64,000 nt of DNA. Source: Chrysophaeum taylorii. Lineage: Eukaryota > Sar > Pelagophyceae > Pelagomonadales > Pelagomonadaceae. The DNA lies in the NCBI GenBank assembly GCA_029834535.1, contig JAQMWT010000311.1, forward strand, positions 1 to 64,000. Reading direction: 5' to 3'. Of this stretch, positions 63,271-64,000 are shown piece by piece (position 1 is the first letter of the stretch; each line of letters opens with the position of its first letter). A program made the position numbers and the translations under genes. The notes beneath the pieces were generated by a model that ran no database searches, was not told where the DNA came from, and saw only the letters and a list, made by a program, of their open reading frames with translations.

Positions 63271-63471
63271 GAGCGGAAACTCGATAGGCTCGACGAGTCG
63301 AGAGTTACTCAGGCGGCGCAATGCGCCGAGCAACCCACAACATCGCGCACACCGATGCGCGAGTACGAGACCCTCGGCGGAACGAGGATTCAAAAAAACG
63401 GTGAGCTACAACAACGACAACACAGTGCGCGCACGACACGAGGGGTTCGTCCACACGGAGACGCCGGACAC

Positions 63472-63774
63472 TCACGGCGCGAGGCGGAGCCCCTTCAACG
63501 TGTCCTGGAGCTTAGCGAGACTGGAATCCAGCTTGTCGATGCGCTCGGAGTAGAACTGCTCCTGTTTGGAATTCTTCGCCGCCTCAAACTTGGCTATAAA
63601 CTCCTTAAGCTCCTGCTCCTTCGCATCGATCTCCTCCCGCACTTGCAACTCCTTGCGCTCCTGCTCCTTCGCAAAGATCTCCTCCCGAATTTTTTCGCGA
63701 TCTAAGTCTTTGCCGCCGCTCGTCGAAACAAAGGCCAACTGCCCCCCGCGAAACCCACCCCCCGACGGGAACAC
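63472..63774 (-). CDS. Small coiled-coil ORF
   Basis: 100 residues: a Gly-rich start (MFPSGGGFRGGQLAF), then two similar heptad-rich repeats (KIREEIFAKEQERKELQ and REEIDAKEQELKEF), then DKLDSSLAKLQDTLKGL. It is strongly helical and charged. GTGAGT directly after the last residues on the minus strand could be a splice donor, making this the first exon of a longer minus-strand gene with 62980-63270 and the NTPase. No family is recognised. Confidence 0.4.
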   Translation of the reverse strand: MFPSGGGFRGGQLAFVSTSGGKDLDREKIREEIFAKEQERKELQVREEIDAKEQELKEFIAKFEAAKNSKQEQFYSERIDKLDSSLAKLQDTLKGLRLAP

Positions 63775-64000
63775 GCGAGTCGTCGCTCTGCAAATCGAGG
63801 CGAGTCTGCGCAGGGCAAAGGGAAGTCAGCACCGCCACGAATCAACGCGCGCCCTACGAGGACGCAACACAGCGGCGGCAACAACGCACCGCGCAGGTGC
63901 CCTCGATGAGGACGATAGCGTGCGATGGACGGAGGCGAAAAAACAGCGACACATCCGTGCTTCCGAAATGGGCAGGTGTATTGAGCCTTACCCGCACCCC
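63775..64000. other. Window end, nothing assigned
   Basis: GC-rich sequence with short overlapping ORFs and no recognisable product. Confidence 0.4.

Overview
The window looks like a repeat-dominated piece of a eukaryotic nuclear genome. It holds no rRNA, tRNA, operon or CRISPR that I can recognise. About 60 of 64 kb is transposable-element sequence stacked in nested and abutting copies, and the only plausible host-gene material is in the last 3 kb. The lineage is uncertain. A P-loop protein resembling the RHS/Crinkler group, a Pif1-type Helitron helicase and mid-range GC would fit an oomycete, a chytrid or another protist or alga better than an animal or land plant. This is inference only.

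Layout: 1-895, decayed Helitron copy (H1). 902-11019, Ty3/Gypsy element G1. 11020-20821, a second and much better preserved Gypsy element G2 with a 2103-residue pol frame. 20822-21005, scrap of Copia family B. 21006-22430, 5' part of a Copia family A copy (A0). 22431-31990, Copia B1, with a clean 1.09 kb Helitron insertion (H2) at 28989-30078. 31991-39295, Copia A1. 39296-50932, Copia A2 on the minus strand with both LTRs. 50933-57487, 3' part of a second B copy (B2). About 57488-59950, 5' part of a third LTR family (C, minus strand). 59955-60580, third Helitron copy (H3). 61042-63774, minus-strand host-like genes: a P-loop NTPase, an upstream coding-looking segment and a coiled-coil ORF.

The most striking content is that both LTR superfamilies carry a C5-cytosine DNA methyltransferase-like domain directly downstream of the protease region: before reverse transcriptase in Gypsy G1 and G2, and before integrase in Copia A and B. 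DNMT capture by retrotransposons is published for dinoflagellates and charophyte algae, so the principle is known. Two superfamilies carrying such domains side by side in one locus is unusual.

A second, unexplained signal is an almost invariant 20-21 bp motif (core CGAAACGTCGTTAAACTA). It occurs eleven times: in Gypsy G1, in Copia A1 and A2, and in weaker form in Copia B2. In Copia A it falls at the borders between polyprotein domains and can encode T-E/A-x-S-L-N-Y, which resembles a retroviral-type cleavage site. Its codons do not drift, and it persists where it is not coding.

The Copia-type families A, B and C share a primer-binding site matching the anticodon stem-loop of initiator tRNA-Met, the half-tRNA priming used by Drosophila copia and yeast Ty5. 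Families A and B also have a further coding region between RNase H and the 3' LTR. The retroelements are treated as fossils: parts and approximate state only.
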